Of a stretch of 64,000 bases of DNA, positions 44,791-53,352 are shown one piece after another (position 1 is the first letter of the stretch; each line of letters opens with the position of its first letter). The stretch comes from Pelagibacteraceae bacterium AG-426-G09 (GTDB taxonomy: Bacteria; Pseudomonadota; Alphaproteobacteria; Pelagibacterales; Pelagibacteraceae). The translations under genes were made by a program, and so were the position numbers. The notes below the pieces were generated by a model. The model was not told the DNA's origin, did not search any database, and saw only the letters and a list, made by a program, of their open reading frames with translations. The stretch is taken from positions 1-64,000 of the forward strand of contig QCNR01000001.1 of assembly GCA_003210075.1 (NCBI GenBank). Direction: 5' to 3'.

Positions 44791-45903
44791 TTATTGATTA
44801 GGAAAATAATCTTTTAGTTCTCCTTCTCTGTACACATCTGCAGTACAACAATGAAGCCCACCTCCAAATGCATATGCATCTCTTAACTCAACAGGAATGA
44901 CTTCCATACCTAATTTATCTAATTGTTCTGCTTGATAAACTTCACTTTTCTCAACACATACAGTTTTAGGATCTAAAACTAAAACATTCATAGATAACCA
45001 CACAGAAGAATAACATAAAGGTGGTGGTGAATTATGTGCTGGTTGAGCTGAATCTAAAATTTTCCATCCATTGTTTTCGAATAATTTTCTTTGATTTTTT
45101 GGCAGTCTTCTCTGCGGATTATTAATTATTAAACCCTCTTTGATAGGTGTAAAAGTTGCATCAATATGTATTGGATATGGATCGCCTGGAAAATTTACTG
45201 CATGAACTCTGTGATCTTTGTAATGTCTTTTAATCCAATCAATTCCTTTTAAATTAGTTGTAAAACCATGTTGTACAACTAAATCTTTACCAAATCTAAG
45301 AATATCGGCAGCATCAAACAAAGGTTCTTCTTCGGTAGTTACAAAAAATTTATTTTCTGTCCATTCTAATCTTTTTTGAACTCCAATTTTATCTGATAAA
45401 TAGTCTTTTCTATAATCAGCATCAGTCAATCGTGGTTTAGGCGCTGCTTCATGTCTCATATTAGGATCTTCATCATAATATTTTTTTAATAAAGGTCGAT
45501 AACAAAGATACTCAAACCATCTACATCTATAACTCATTGTTGCTTCTAAAATTTCATTACCTACTGTTAATAAAACATCTCTAGGGGGCATACAGCCAAA
45601 CATTGTTTCTGCCTTCCAGTCTGGAGTTGAAGTTGGTTTATTAAAATTAATTGGTGTTGGACGATCAACTCTTATACCGCGCTTTTCTAATATAGATGAA
45701 AAATTATTTAAAAGTTCATTCGCTTTATCAACAGTATCTTTGGTTCTAGGTCCATATTGACCTCTCATATCAGAGTCTTCTGGAACTTTTGCATCTAGTG
45801 CAGGCTCAGGAGCAGGAATACATGTACCGTCTGCCCGACCCACTATTACATGTTTTAAAGGATCCCATTCATTCCAGCTATTTACTTTTACTTTCTCTGA
45901 CAT
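44791..45903 (-). CDS. Glycine amidinotransferase-like enzyme
   Basis: This is a homologue of L-arginine:glycine amidinotransferase, which makes guanidinoacetate and ornithine by moving an amidino group from arginine. It begins NSWNEWDPLKHVIVGRADGTC and ends with the active-site segment GGGLHCCTADVYREG, where Cys352 is the expected nucleophile. HIDATFTPIKEGL provides the catalytic His and Asp. It is 370 aa, as in bacterial relatives, some of which use other acceptors. The gene follows creatinase without a gap, which suggests guanidino-compound metabolism. No guanidinoacetate methyltransferase is nearby, so creatine synthesis is not implied. Confidence 0.88.
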   Translation of the reverse strand: MSEKVKVNSWNEWDPLKHVIVGRADGTCIPAPEPALDAKVPEDSDMRGQYGPRTKDTVDKANELLNNFSSILEKRGIRVDRPTPINFNKPTSTPDWKAETMFGCMPPRDVLLTVGNEILEATMSYRCRWFEYLCYRPLLKKYYDEDPNMRHEAAPKPRLTDADYRKDYLSDKIGVQKRLEWTENKFFVTTEEEPLFDAADILRFGKDLVVQHGFTTNLKGIDWIKRHYKDHRVHAVNFPGDPYPIHIDATFTPIKEGLIINNPQRRLPKNQRKLFENNGWKILDSAQPAHNSPPPLCYSSVWLSMNVLVLDPKTVCVEKSEVYQAEQLDKLGMEVIPVELRDAYAFGGGLHCCTADVYREGELKDYFPNQ

Positions 45904-47121
45904 TTAAGATTTGATTATATTTTTTTGAGGCCCAAATGGGAATTTGCTAATGTTTTCAACACTATTTTCTGAGATGACTAAAATATCATGCTCTCTATAT
46001 CCGCCTGCCCCAGGTTTGTCTTCAGGTATCATTATCATAGGTTCCATTGATATAACCATATTTTTTTCTAAAACAGTATCAATATCTTCTCTAAGCTCCA
46101 ATCCTGCCTCTCTTCCATAAAAATGAGAAAGCATTCCAAATGAATGTCCATAACCAAAAGTTCTATACTGTAGGTAACCAAGTTGAGCAAATAAATCATT
46201 TAATTCTTCACAAATTTCAGAGCATTTAATTCCTGGCTTAATCAATTCTAAACCTCTCCTATGAACTTTTACATTAGCTTCCCAGGCTTTAAGAGAGTCA
46301 TCATCTACCTCTTCTACAAATAATGTTCTTTCCAATGCAGTATAATATCCAGATATCATTGGAAAAGTATTTAATGATAAAATATCACCCTTTTTTAACG
46401 CTCTATTAGTTTTTGGATTATGTGCTCCATCGGTATTAATTCCCGATTGAAACCATACCCATGTATCCATATATTCTGCGTCAGGATATGTTCTTACAAT
46501 CTCTCTTTCCATTTTATCTCGTCCTGCAATTGCGATTTCGATTTCAGTTGCTCCAGGTTTAATATGTTTTACAATTTCCTCTGCTCCTATATCTGCAATT
46601 TTTGCACCATTTTTTATAATTTTTATTTCCTCATCTGATTTAATCATCCTTAATTTCATCAAGTGGTTAGCTATATTTTTAAAAATTGTATCAGGAAATA
46701 TTGAATTTAATTTTTCTTTTAAATCTAAAGTTACATGATCATTTTCTATAGCAATTGTCTTTGGAGGTTGGTCTCTACCAATAATCGAAACAATTGCTCT
46801 TAAAAAGTTATCTCTTTTCCAATCAGTGTAAATCACATTGTCACAATTCGATCTTCTCCATGGTTGGCTTGCATCAATATTTGCTGAAATAGTTACAATT
46901 TTTTTTTGTGTAATTACACAACCATAAGGTCTACCAAACGAACAATAGATAAAACCTGTATAATAAGCTATATTATGCATAGATGTAAGTATTGTCATAT
47001 CCATACCTTGTTCTGACATAACATTTCTAAGTTTTGTTAATCTATTATTGTACTCTTTATCTGTGAATGGTAATTTTACTTTTTCGCCGTTCTTTAATTC
47101 AAAAAAATCTGGTCTATCCAT
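45904..47121 (-). CDS. Creatinase (creatine amidinohydrolase)
   Basis: Creatinase hydrolyses creatine to sarcosine and urea. The match to the Pseudomonas enzyme is close across the whole chain: SFGRPYGCVI, ISANIDASQPWRR, DTWVWFQSGINTDGAHNP, GYYTALERTLF, GYGHSFGMLSHFYGREAGLE and GGYREHDI. The active-site residues of that enzyme (His232, Glu262, Glu358) correspond to His234, Glu264 and Glu360 here. It has the M24 pita-bread fold but not the peptidase metal ligands. It is 405 aa. It lies six bases after a DMT transporter gene and directly before the amidinotransferase. A related guanidino substrate cannot be excluded. Confidence 0.87.
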   Translation of the reverse strand: MDRPDFFELKNGEKVKLPFTDKEYNNRLTKLRNVMSEQGMDMTILTSMHNIAYYTGFIYCSFGRPYGCVITQKKIVTISANIDASQPWRRSNCDNVIYTDWKRDNFLRAIVSIIGRDQPPKTIAIENDHVTLDLKEKLNSIFPDTIFKNIANHLMKLRMIKSDEEIKIIKNGAKIADIGAEEIVKHIKPGATEIEIAIAGRDKMEREIVRTYPDAEYMDTWVWFQSGINTDGAHNPKTNRALKKGDILSLNTFPMISGYYTALERTLFVEEVDDDSLKAWEANVKVHRRGLELIKPGIKCSEICEELNDLFAQLGYLQYRTFGYGHSFGMLSHFYGREAGLELREDIDTVLEKNMVISMEPMIMIPEDKPGAGGYREHDILVISENSVENISKFPFGPQKNIIKS

Positions 47122-47127
47122 AAGAAT

Positions 47128-48033
47128 TTAATTTAGTCCAATAAATCTTCTATTGGTTCTAATTATTAAACTATAATAGATAATCGAAAGAAATATAAAA
47201 AATCCTCCAATGACTGTACTTTGTGTTGGAATTTCATTAACTCCTAAAATTGGTAGCCAAACCCAAAAAATTCCACCTATGACCTCAGTTAAAGATAAAA
47301 GAGTGAGTTCAGCCGCAGGTATATGTTTTGATCCAATTGAATATAAAATCAAACCAAGACATACGAGTGTGCCATGTGTAGCAAAAAGAGCATGATTTTT
47401 TCCAGTTGATAAAAAATTTAAATCATTAACGATAATCATTATCCCAGAAAAAACACAGCAAAATAATCCTGCAATAGCAACAGTAGTAAATTTTGGTGTT
47501 TCTTTACGCCATCTTAGCGTTATTGAAAAAACTGCAAAACCTACTGATGAAAGAAGTCCAAAAATTAAACCAAAGAAAGTATTCTTACCAGTATTATCAA
47601 TTGCCATAATCATAATACCGAATGCAGCAATCGATATTGAAACCCAAACATTTGTTGAAATTGTCTCTTTTAAAAACATAAAACCAAGCAATGCAGTAAT
47701 AAATGGCATAGCAGCTAGACATAAAAGTGTTACAGCAGCTGAAGTATTAGTTATTGAATATATGAAAGATATCATTGCAATTCCAAGACCAACACCTCCG
47801 ATTAAACCTGAAATACCAACTTTTTTATAGTTTACTAAAAATTCATTTCCCTCTTCAAGATATAGGAATAGATTTAAAATTATAAAAATTACAATTCCTC
47901 TTGTAAATAAATATTGCCAAGGAACCTGTTGGGCTTCATCAATATGTCTTACTACATATGGTCCAAACGACCAAAATAGACCTGCTATTAAAACTATGGG
48001 AATAGCGACTTTTGCATCTTTTATATCCAGCAT
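47128..48033 (-). CDS. DMT-family (EamA) transporter in the creatinase operon
   Basis: This inner membrane protein of 301 aa has about ten hydrophobic segments in two EamA repeats, with the repeat ends near LKETISTNVWVSISIAAFGIMI and the GVNEIPTQSTVIGGFFIFLSI stretch. It is the first gene of a three-gene operon with creatinase and the amidinotransferase, at a gap of six bases. It may take up or export creatine, guanidinoacetate or a breakdown product. That substrate is inferred from context alone. Confidence 0.83.
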   Translation of the reverse strand: MLDIKDAKVAIPIVLIAGLFWSFGPYVVRHIDEAQQVPWQYLFTRGIVIFIILNLFLYLEEGNEFLVNYKKVGISGLIGGVGLGIAMISFIYSITNTSAAVTLLCLAAMPFITALLGFMFLKETISTNVWVSISIAAFGIMIMAIDNTGKNTFFGLIFGLLSSVGFAVFSITLRWRKETPKFTTVAIAGLFCCVFSGIMIIVNDLNFLSTGKNHALFATHGTLVCLGLILYSIGSKHIPAAELTLLSLTEVIGGIFWVWLPILGVNEIPTQSTVIGGFFIFLSIIYYSLIIRTNRRFIGLN

Positions 48034-48084
48034 TCTAATTTCTATTATTTATTAATTTTTTTAACAACAAAATTAATTTTTAAA

Positions 48085-49326
48085 TTATAAAAAATTAACA
48101 CCAAAAGTTGTATAGCAATCAATCAGATCGCCCTTTTTAAAGCGGGTCTGTCCATATTTGAAATGTCCCCACATATTTGATTTGGTTAAAGGTTTTATTT
48201 TAAATGACTCTTGACCTTTTAAAATTTCAAATTCAGCATATCCTCTTTTTGAAATTTTTATTTTTCCTTTTATAAATCGTGTGAAATCTTTTTTCTTTTC
48301 AAAATTATTTACTAATTTTGCTTTAATGGGGGTGTTGCCTAAATAACTAAGACACTTAAATATAAATGGCAAAACGAAAAATCTAAAACATGCGGCAGTA
48401 GATATAGGATTCCCTGGTAATCCAAAAAAGGCAGTATTTGAATTTAGTTTTGAAAATAATATTGGTTTTCCTGGTCTTATTTTTACACCTTTAAAGTATT
48501 TTTTTTGGTTTAGTTTTTTAATTATTCTTGGAACATAATCATATTTACCCGCAGAGACAGCTCCAATAGTAATAATTATGTCTGTCTTATTTTTTATATT
48601 TTTACTTAATTCTCTTAAAAATTTTTTTTCATCATTATCTCTTAAGATTGATTTTTCATTAATTTTTAAAGGTAATATTTTTGAAAAAGACTTAATATAA
48701 CTACCATTTGAATTTCTTACTTTCCAATTAGGAATTATTTGATTATTTGATATTTCGTTACCAGTAGCAAAAAAAACAATTTGAATTTTTTTGTGAACCT
48801 GAATCTTTCTTATACCTAAAGTTTTTAAAGCTAAAACATCCGAAGGTTTTATTAAATCTCCTTTTTTCAAAACTATTTGACCTTTTTTATAATCACTACC
48901 TGCAAATCTTAGATTATTAAATTTTGATATTTTTTTATTAATAACTAAATAATTGCTATTTTTAACATTTATTAAAGTTGATTTTTCGTAAGGAATAATT
49001 GTATCAAAAGGTTTATTAATTATTGCGCCTGTCATTACTTCAATACATGAGTTTTTTGGAATTTTTTTAATTTTTGGATTGTCTCCAGCTGCAATTATTT
49101 TTAATATTTTTAATTTAATTTTATTATTTTTATTTGCATTTTTGGTTTCTTTGGAGTTAATAGCAAAACCATCAAAGGCACTATTATTTGCAGCAGGATA
49201 ATCAAATTTACAATAAATATTTTTAGAACAAATTCGGTATAAAGAGTCTTTAGAAAAAATAGTTTCTGATTTTATCGAAAGATAAGATTTGTTTAATTTT
49301 TTAATTGCTTCCTTATACGAAATCAT
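48085..49326 (-). CDS. moeA: Molybdopterin molybdenumtransferase MoeA
   Basis: MoeA inserts molybdate into adenylated molybdopterin. The sequence shows the MoeA domains in order: YEAIKKLN-like start, FDYPAANNSAFDGFAI, GSDYKKGQIVLKKGD with the MoaB/Mog-like domain that follows (FATGNEI, then IITIGAVSAGKYDYVP), and KIRPGKPILFSKLN with GLPGNPIS. It is 413 aa. It overlaps the mobA stop by 4 bases. The Mo-cofactor made here probably serves the formate dehydrogenase encoded just across the divergent junction. Confidence 0.93.
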   Translation of the reverse strand: MISYKEAIKKLNKSYLSIKSETIFSKDSLYRICSKNIYCKFDYPAANNSAFDGFAINSKETKNANKNNKIKLKILKIIAAGDNPKIKKIPKNSCIEVMTGAIINKPFDTIIPYEKSTLINVKNSNYLVINKKISKFNNLRFAGSDYKKGQIVLKKGDLIKPSDVLALKTLGIRKIQVHKKIQIVFFATGNEISNNQIIPNWKVRNSNGSYIKSFSKILPLKINEKSILRDNDEKKFLRELSKNIKNKTDIIITIGAVSAGKYDYVPRIIKKLNQKKYFKGVKIRPGKPILFSKLNSNTAFFGLPGNPISTAACFRFFVLPFIFKCLSYLGNTPIKAKLVNNFEKKKDFTRFIKGKIKISKRGYAEFEILKGQESFKIKPLTKSNMWGHFKYGQTRFKKGDLIDCYTTFGVNFL

Positions 49327-49931
49327 TTTTTGTTATATATCTTTTCTGCTAGGGCTAGCTCTTCCTTTGTATTTATATTTAAAAACTCATTTTCATTTTT
49401 TATATTTTTTTCAATTAAACTACAGCCAATTTTATCAGCCCACAAATCAACCTTTCTAAAATTATTATTAATGTCTTCTTCTAAAGTTTTCTCTAAACTT
49501 ACTGACCACGTGCCAAAAATATTATGTCTTTGATGCTTATCCTTTATAAAAAAAATCTTATCCTTTGTAGAAATTGTTTTTTCTATCATTGTCTCAATAA
49601 TTTTTTCATCAAAAAATGGAGTGTCACATGGGAAAGTCATTATCCAATTATAATTTTTATTTTTTTTTGCAAACTTTATTGCTGACAAAACACCAACCAG
49701 TGGTCCCAAATGTCCATCAATACAATCTTTGATAACGCTAATTTTTGATTCATTTATTCTCAATTTTCTATCATTTGAAACAATTAAAATTTCATTAAAA
49801 TATTTACTCATTTTATTAATTACATGGTCGATTAATTTGGAATTTGATAAATTAGATAAAGACTTATTACTGCCAAATCTTGACGATTTGCCGCCTGCTA
49901 AAATGACGCCTAAAATATTGTGCTCTTTCAT
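49323..49931 (-). CDS. mobA: Molybdenum cofactor guanylyltransferase MobA
   Basis: MobA attaches GMP to Mo-molybdopterin to form the bis-MGD cofactor used by DMSO-reductase family enzymes such as formate dehydrogenase. The nucleotide-binding LGVILAGGKSSRFGSNKSL is at the N-terminus, and MTFPCDTPFFDEKII carries the metal-binding Asp. It is 202 aa. It is divergent from the formate dehydrogenase operon with 45 bases between starts. Confidence 0.93.
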   Translation of the reverse strand: MKEHNILGVILAGGKSSRFGSNKSLSNLSNSKLIDHVINKMSKYFNEILIVSNDRKLRINESKISVIKDCIDGHLGPLVGVLSAIKFAKKNKNYNWIMTFPCDTPFFDEKIIETMIEKTISTKDKIFFIKDKHQRHNIFGTWSVSLEKTLEEDINNNFRKVDLWADKIGCSLIEKNIKNENEFLNINTKEELALAEKIYNKK

Positions 49932-49976
49932 TAAAAGAAATATAAATCAAATAATTTTTTAATTAAAGTTTTATAA

Positions 49977-50375
49977 ATGGATATTGAAATTCTACAAATA
50001 GCAGCTGACACAAAAAATAATAAAAAAATTAAAAATTTTACTCATAAATCAAAATTTAAAAGTCAATTATGTGGTGATGAGATTGAAATAAGCTTAATAA
50101 TAAAAGATCAGAAAATTCTAGATATGGGGTACCAATGTAAATCTTGTATTTATTGTCAAGCATCTGCAAGCTTACTATCTAAATTATCAATAAATAAACC
50201 ATTGAAAAAAATCAAAGAACTAAGTGATTTTGTAAACAATTTTTTTAAAAGTACTAATGTAAAATTTTCTAAAGAATGGAAAGCTTTTGAAAAACTTTTT
50301 GATAAGAAAAATATTTCAAGAAAAGATTGTATTCTATTACCTTTCAAAACTGTTACAAAAGCTTTAAAATCATAA
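49977..50375 (+). CDS. IscU/NifU-like iron-sulfur scaffold protein
   Basis: This protein of 132 aa has the IscU cysteine pattern: Cys32 (QLCGDEIEI), a central YQCKSCIYCQASASLLSKL and Cys118 (SRKDCILLPF). The centre holds three cysteines (54, 57, 60) where standard IscU has one, so extra metal or disulfide binding is possible. It is the first gene of the formate dehydrogenase operon, two bases before the HPP gene. It may deliver clusters to the many Fe-S sites of the dehydrogenase. The general SAR11 Fe-S system (suf) is elsewhere. Confidence 0.8.
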   Translation: MDIEILQIAADTKNNKKIKNFTHKSKFKSQLCGDEIEISLIIKDQKILDMGYQCKSCIYCQASASLLSKLSINKPLKKIKELSDFVNNFFKSTNVKFSKEWKAFEKLFDKKNISRKDCILLPFKTVTKALKS

Positions 50376-50376
50376 A

Positions 50377-50841
50377 ATGGAAAAAGATCATTTATTCAAA
50401 TCAATTTTGGCAGGTGTTTTTTCAACTATTACAATTGGTGCTTTAACATATCTTACTTATAAAACATCTTTTGGTTTATTTTTAATTGCATCGTTTGGAT
50501 CAACTATGGTTTTATTGTATGGCTATCCAGAGAGTCCATTTGCACAGCCCAAAAATATTTTCTTTGGACATTTTTTAACTGCCTTTATAGGTATAATAGT
50601 TTTAAAATTTGTTCCTCTCCCTATATATATTACAATACCTATGGCTACAGGTTTGGGAGTTTGTTTTATGATTTTATTAAATGTAACTCACCCACCTGCT
50701 GGTGGAAATCCTATTATTGTTATTATTGGTGGTGTATCTTTTGAATATTTAATTAGTCCTATTATACTTGGTTCAATTATTGTTTTAGTATTTGGAGTAG
50801 TATTAAATAGATTTGTATTAAAAAAAAAATACCCTAAATAA
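50377..50841 (+). CDS. HPP family membrane protein
   Basis: This integral membrane protein of 154 aa has four hydrophobic segments (about 9-27, 31-45, 61-79 and 125-147). The HPP motif region reads NVTHPPAGGNPIIVIIGG, and the YGYPESPFAQPKNIFFGH segment is typical of the family. Plant chloroplast HPP proteins take part in nitrite transport. Its place between an Fe-S scaffold gene and fdhD suggests transport of formate or a similar small anion, an inference only. Confidence 0.82.
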   Translation: MEKDHLFKSILAGVFSTITIGALTYLTYKTSFGLFLIASFGSTMVLLYGYPESPFAQPKNIFFGHFLTAFIGIIVLKFVPLPIYITIPMATGLGVCFMILLNVTHPPAGGNPIIVIIGGVSFEYLISPIILGSIIVLVFGVVLNRFVLKKKYPK

Positions 50842-50842
50842 A

Positions 50843-51685
50843 ATGGATATTAAATATAACGTCTCGAAATTAAAAAATTCAAAATTAGAAGATATAAAGG
50901 ATTCTGTTTCTGTTGAAGAACCTTTAGAGATGCGTCTTAAATATAAAAAAAATAATAAATGGGAAGTAGAAAATATTTCAATTACAATGAGGACGCCTGG
51001 TAATGATGAAGATTTAATTAAAGGTTTTTTATTTAATGAGCGAATTATTACAAATATTAATGATATTGAGTCTATAGAACATAAAGGGGAAGTTTCAGGT
51101 GACTATAATTTGCAAAATGTAATTGAAGCAACAATTAGTAATATCGATAATATAGAAATAGGAAAATTGAAAAGAAATTTTGTTACAAATTCTTCATGTG
51201 GGGTATGTGGAAAAACTTCACTAGATGCCATTCAAGTAATTAAAGAGAATAAACTAGATTTAACATTCCCTCTAATTAATGAAAAAGTTATATTAAGGTC
51301 GCCTAAATTATTGATGAATGAACAATCCGAATTTTCAAAAACAGGAGGCATACATGCTAGTGCTTTAATTGATGTGAATGGAAATGTCATTGCAATCAAG
51401 GAGGATGTTGGTCGACACAATGCATTGGACAAGCTTATTGGTCATTCGATCTCTAAAAAAATACTTAATCCAGAGAAACAATTCATTGCGTGCTCTGGAA
51501 GGTTGAATTTTGAATTAGTTCAGAAGGGTTTAATGGGTAATATTGGGGTTATGGCTGGTGTGGGTGCGCCTACGAGTCTCGCTATTGATCTTGCTAAACG
51601 TTTTGACATGACTCTATTAGGTTTTGTAAAAGAGAGTAGCTTTAATATTTATAGTAATAAGAAAAGAATTATATTAAGTAGCTAA
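50843..51685 (+). CDS. fdhD: Formate dehydrogenase sulfurtransferase FdhD
   Basis: FdhD passes sulfur from a cysteine desulfurase to the Mo-bis-MGD cofactor, which is essential for formate dehydrogenase activity. The redox CxxC is visible in NSSCGVCGKTSLDA. Further family segments are MRTPGNDEDLIKGFLFNE, FSKTGGIHASALID and VGRHNALDKLIG. It is 280 aa and complete. It sits one base after the HPP gene and eight before the fdsB start. Confidence 0.95.
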   Translation: MDIKYNVSKLKNSKLEDIKDSVSVEEPLEMRLKYKKNNKWEVENISITMRTPGNDEDLIKGFLFNERIITNINDIESIEHKGEVSGDYNLQNVIEATISNIDNIEIGKLKRNFVTNSSCGVCGKTSLDAIQVIKENKLDLTFPLINEKVILRSPKLLMNEQSEFSKTGGIHASALIDVNGNVIAIKEDVGRHNALDKLIGHSISKKILNPEKQFIACSGRLNFELVQKGLMGNIGVMAGVGAPTSLAIDLAKRFDMTLLGFVKESSFNIYSNKKRIILSS

Positions 51686-51693
51686 ATTAAAAT

Positions 51694-53352
51694 ATGTCAA
51701 AAAATATAAGCAATCTATCTGGGAGAATTGGTCTCAAAAATAACCTGTTCCAAAAAATATCAGAAAGATCACTTAAATCAAAAAATGACAGTGGTATGAA
51801 GGAAATTGCTAATGAATATAAGATGGGCGTTTCCACAATTCATGGAGCTGAAAGTTTTTATGAATTTTTAAGACCATCTCATAGGGAAAAAAAAGCATTT
51901 GTTTGTAATGGTAGTGCATGTATGTGTGCTGGCACACAAGAAACTTTAAAGGAAAAATTACAAGAAAAACTTGGTGAAGATAAAGTTGGAGAGATGTTTT
52001 GCTTAGGTCATTGTTATGAAAATCATGCGTTTCATTATGATGGGGAGAATTATGCTGGAAACGATATTAATCAAATAGATAAAATTATTAATGGAGAAAA
52101 TATAAAACAAGAAAAATATTTTTCTAAGAGTTTCGCAACTACAAGTTTTCTGATGGATGATAAATTATCAAATCTAGAACAATTTAAAGATAGTTTAAAT
52201 AAATTCATCAATACTGATAAAAAGGAAATTGTTAACTCATTATTATCATCAAATTTAACTGGAAGAGGCGGTGCTGGATTTCCAACTGGAATGAAATGGG
52301 ATTTTTGTAGCAAAGCAAAGTCTGAAAAAAAATATGTAGTATGTAATGCAGATGAAGGAGACTCAGGAGCCTTCTCCGACAGATATTTATTAGAAGATCA
52401 ACCTTTAAAAGTTTTATTTGGAATGATTATCTGTGGTTATGTAATTGGAAGTGATGAGGGAGTACTTTACATCAGAGGTGAATATCCAAAATCAATTGAA
52501 GCAATTAATGGAAGTATTAATGCATTAAAACAAGCAGGATTATTAGGTGATAAAATTTTAGGTACTAATTTTTCTTTTGATTTAAATATATGTATAGGCC
52601 AAGGAGCTTATATATGTGGTGAGGAGACTGCATTAATAGCATCAATAGAAGGAAGAAGAGCTGAAGTAGATGTTAGACCACCTTTTCCTGTAACTGAAGG
52701 GTTATATAAAAAACCAACAGTAGTAAATAATGTAGAAACTTTAGCAGCAGCTACTGGAATATTATTAAATGGTGCTGAAAAATTTTCATCAATAGGAAAT
52801 AAAAAATCTGCAGGCACTAAACTTGTATGTCTAGATAGTTTTTTTAATAAACCAGGCGTATATGAAATAGATATGGGAACTCCAATGAAAAAAATATTTG
52901 AAGAATTTGGTGGAGGATTAAAAGAAGAAGTAAAAGCATTTCAAATTGGTGGACCTTTAGGAGGAGTTGTTCCAGTAAAAGAAATTGAAAAATTAAATTT
53001 AGATTTTCAAGAATTTACAGCTGCAGGCTTTATGTTAGGACATGCTAGTGTTGTTAGTATACCGAAAAATTTTAGTATGGCTGAGTATATTCATCATTTA
53101 TTTGAATTTTCAGCTGAAGAATCGTGTGGCAAATGTTTTCCAGGTAGACTCGGATCTTACAGAGGAAAGGAAATGTTTGATCAATTGAAAAAAGGAACAT
53201 CAAAAATTCCATTAAAATTACTAAATGAACTCTTAATCACTATGAAAAAAGGTTGTTTATGCGCACTTTGCGGAGCTATACCAACGCCTATAATGAACAT
53301 CTTAAAGTATTTTGGTGATGAAATGAAAAATGATATACTTAAAGACAATTAA
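51694..53352 (+). CDS. fdsB: NAD-dependent formate dehydrogenase, fused gamma/beta subunit
   Basis: This subunit passes electrons from the molybdenum subunit to NAD+. It joins two parts: a NuoE-like thioredoxin-fold [2Fe-2S] domain (about 1-150, cysteines in CNGSACMC and FCLGHCYENH) and a NuoF-like flavin domain. The latter has GRGGAGFPTGMKWDFC, NADEGDSGAFSDR, the NADH-binding GAYICGEETALIASIEG, an SLBB segment, and the [4Fe-4S] cysteines SCGKCFPGR and KGCLCALCGA. It is 552 aa. In Rhodobacter and Cupriavidus these are separate fdsG and fdsB genes. Its stop overlaps the fdsA start by one base. Confidence 0.93.
   Translation: MSKNISNLSGRIGLKNNLFQKISERSLKSKNDSGMKEIANEYKMGVSTIHGAESFYEFLRPSHREKKAFVCNGSACMCAGTQETLKEKLQEKLGEDKVGEMFCLGHCYENHAFHYDGENYAGNDINQIDKIINGENIKQEKYFSKSFATTSFLMDDKLSNLEQFKDSLNKFINTDKKEIVNSLLSSNLTGRGGAGFPTGMKWDFCSKAKSEKKYVVCNADEGDSGAFSDRYLLEDQPLKVLFGMIICGYVIGSDEGVLYIRGEYPKSIEAINGSINALKQAGLLGDKILGTNFSFDLNICIGQGAYICGEETALIASIEGRRAEVDVRPPFPVTEGLYKKPTVVNNVETLAAATGILLNGAEKFSSIGNKKSAGTKLVCLDSFFNKPGVYEIDMGTPMKKIFEEFGGGLKEEVKAFQIGGPLGGVVPVKEIEKLNLDFQEFTAAGFMLGHASVVSIPKNFSMAEYIHHLFEFSAEESCGKCFPGRLGSYRGKEMFDQLKKGTSKIPLKLLNELLITMKKGCLCALCGAIPTPIMNILKYFGDEMKNDILKDN

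Noticed and set aside
44791-45903. Arginine deiminase instead of amidinotransferase
   Set aside because: The start NEWDPLKHVIVGRADG and the GGGLHC active-site segment fit the glycine/inosamine amidinotransferase group better, and the link with creatinase supports this. The acceptor remains open.
45904-47121. Ordinary Xaa-Pro aminopeptidase (M24)
   Set aside because: Residues aligned with the creatinase active site are kept and similarity to creatinase runs through the whole chain, while peptidase metal ligands are not kept.
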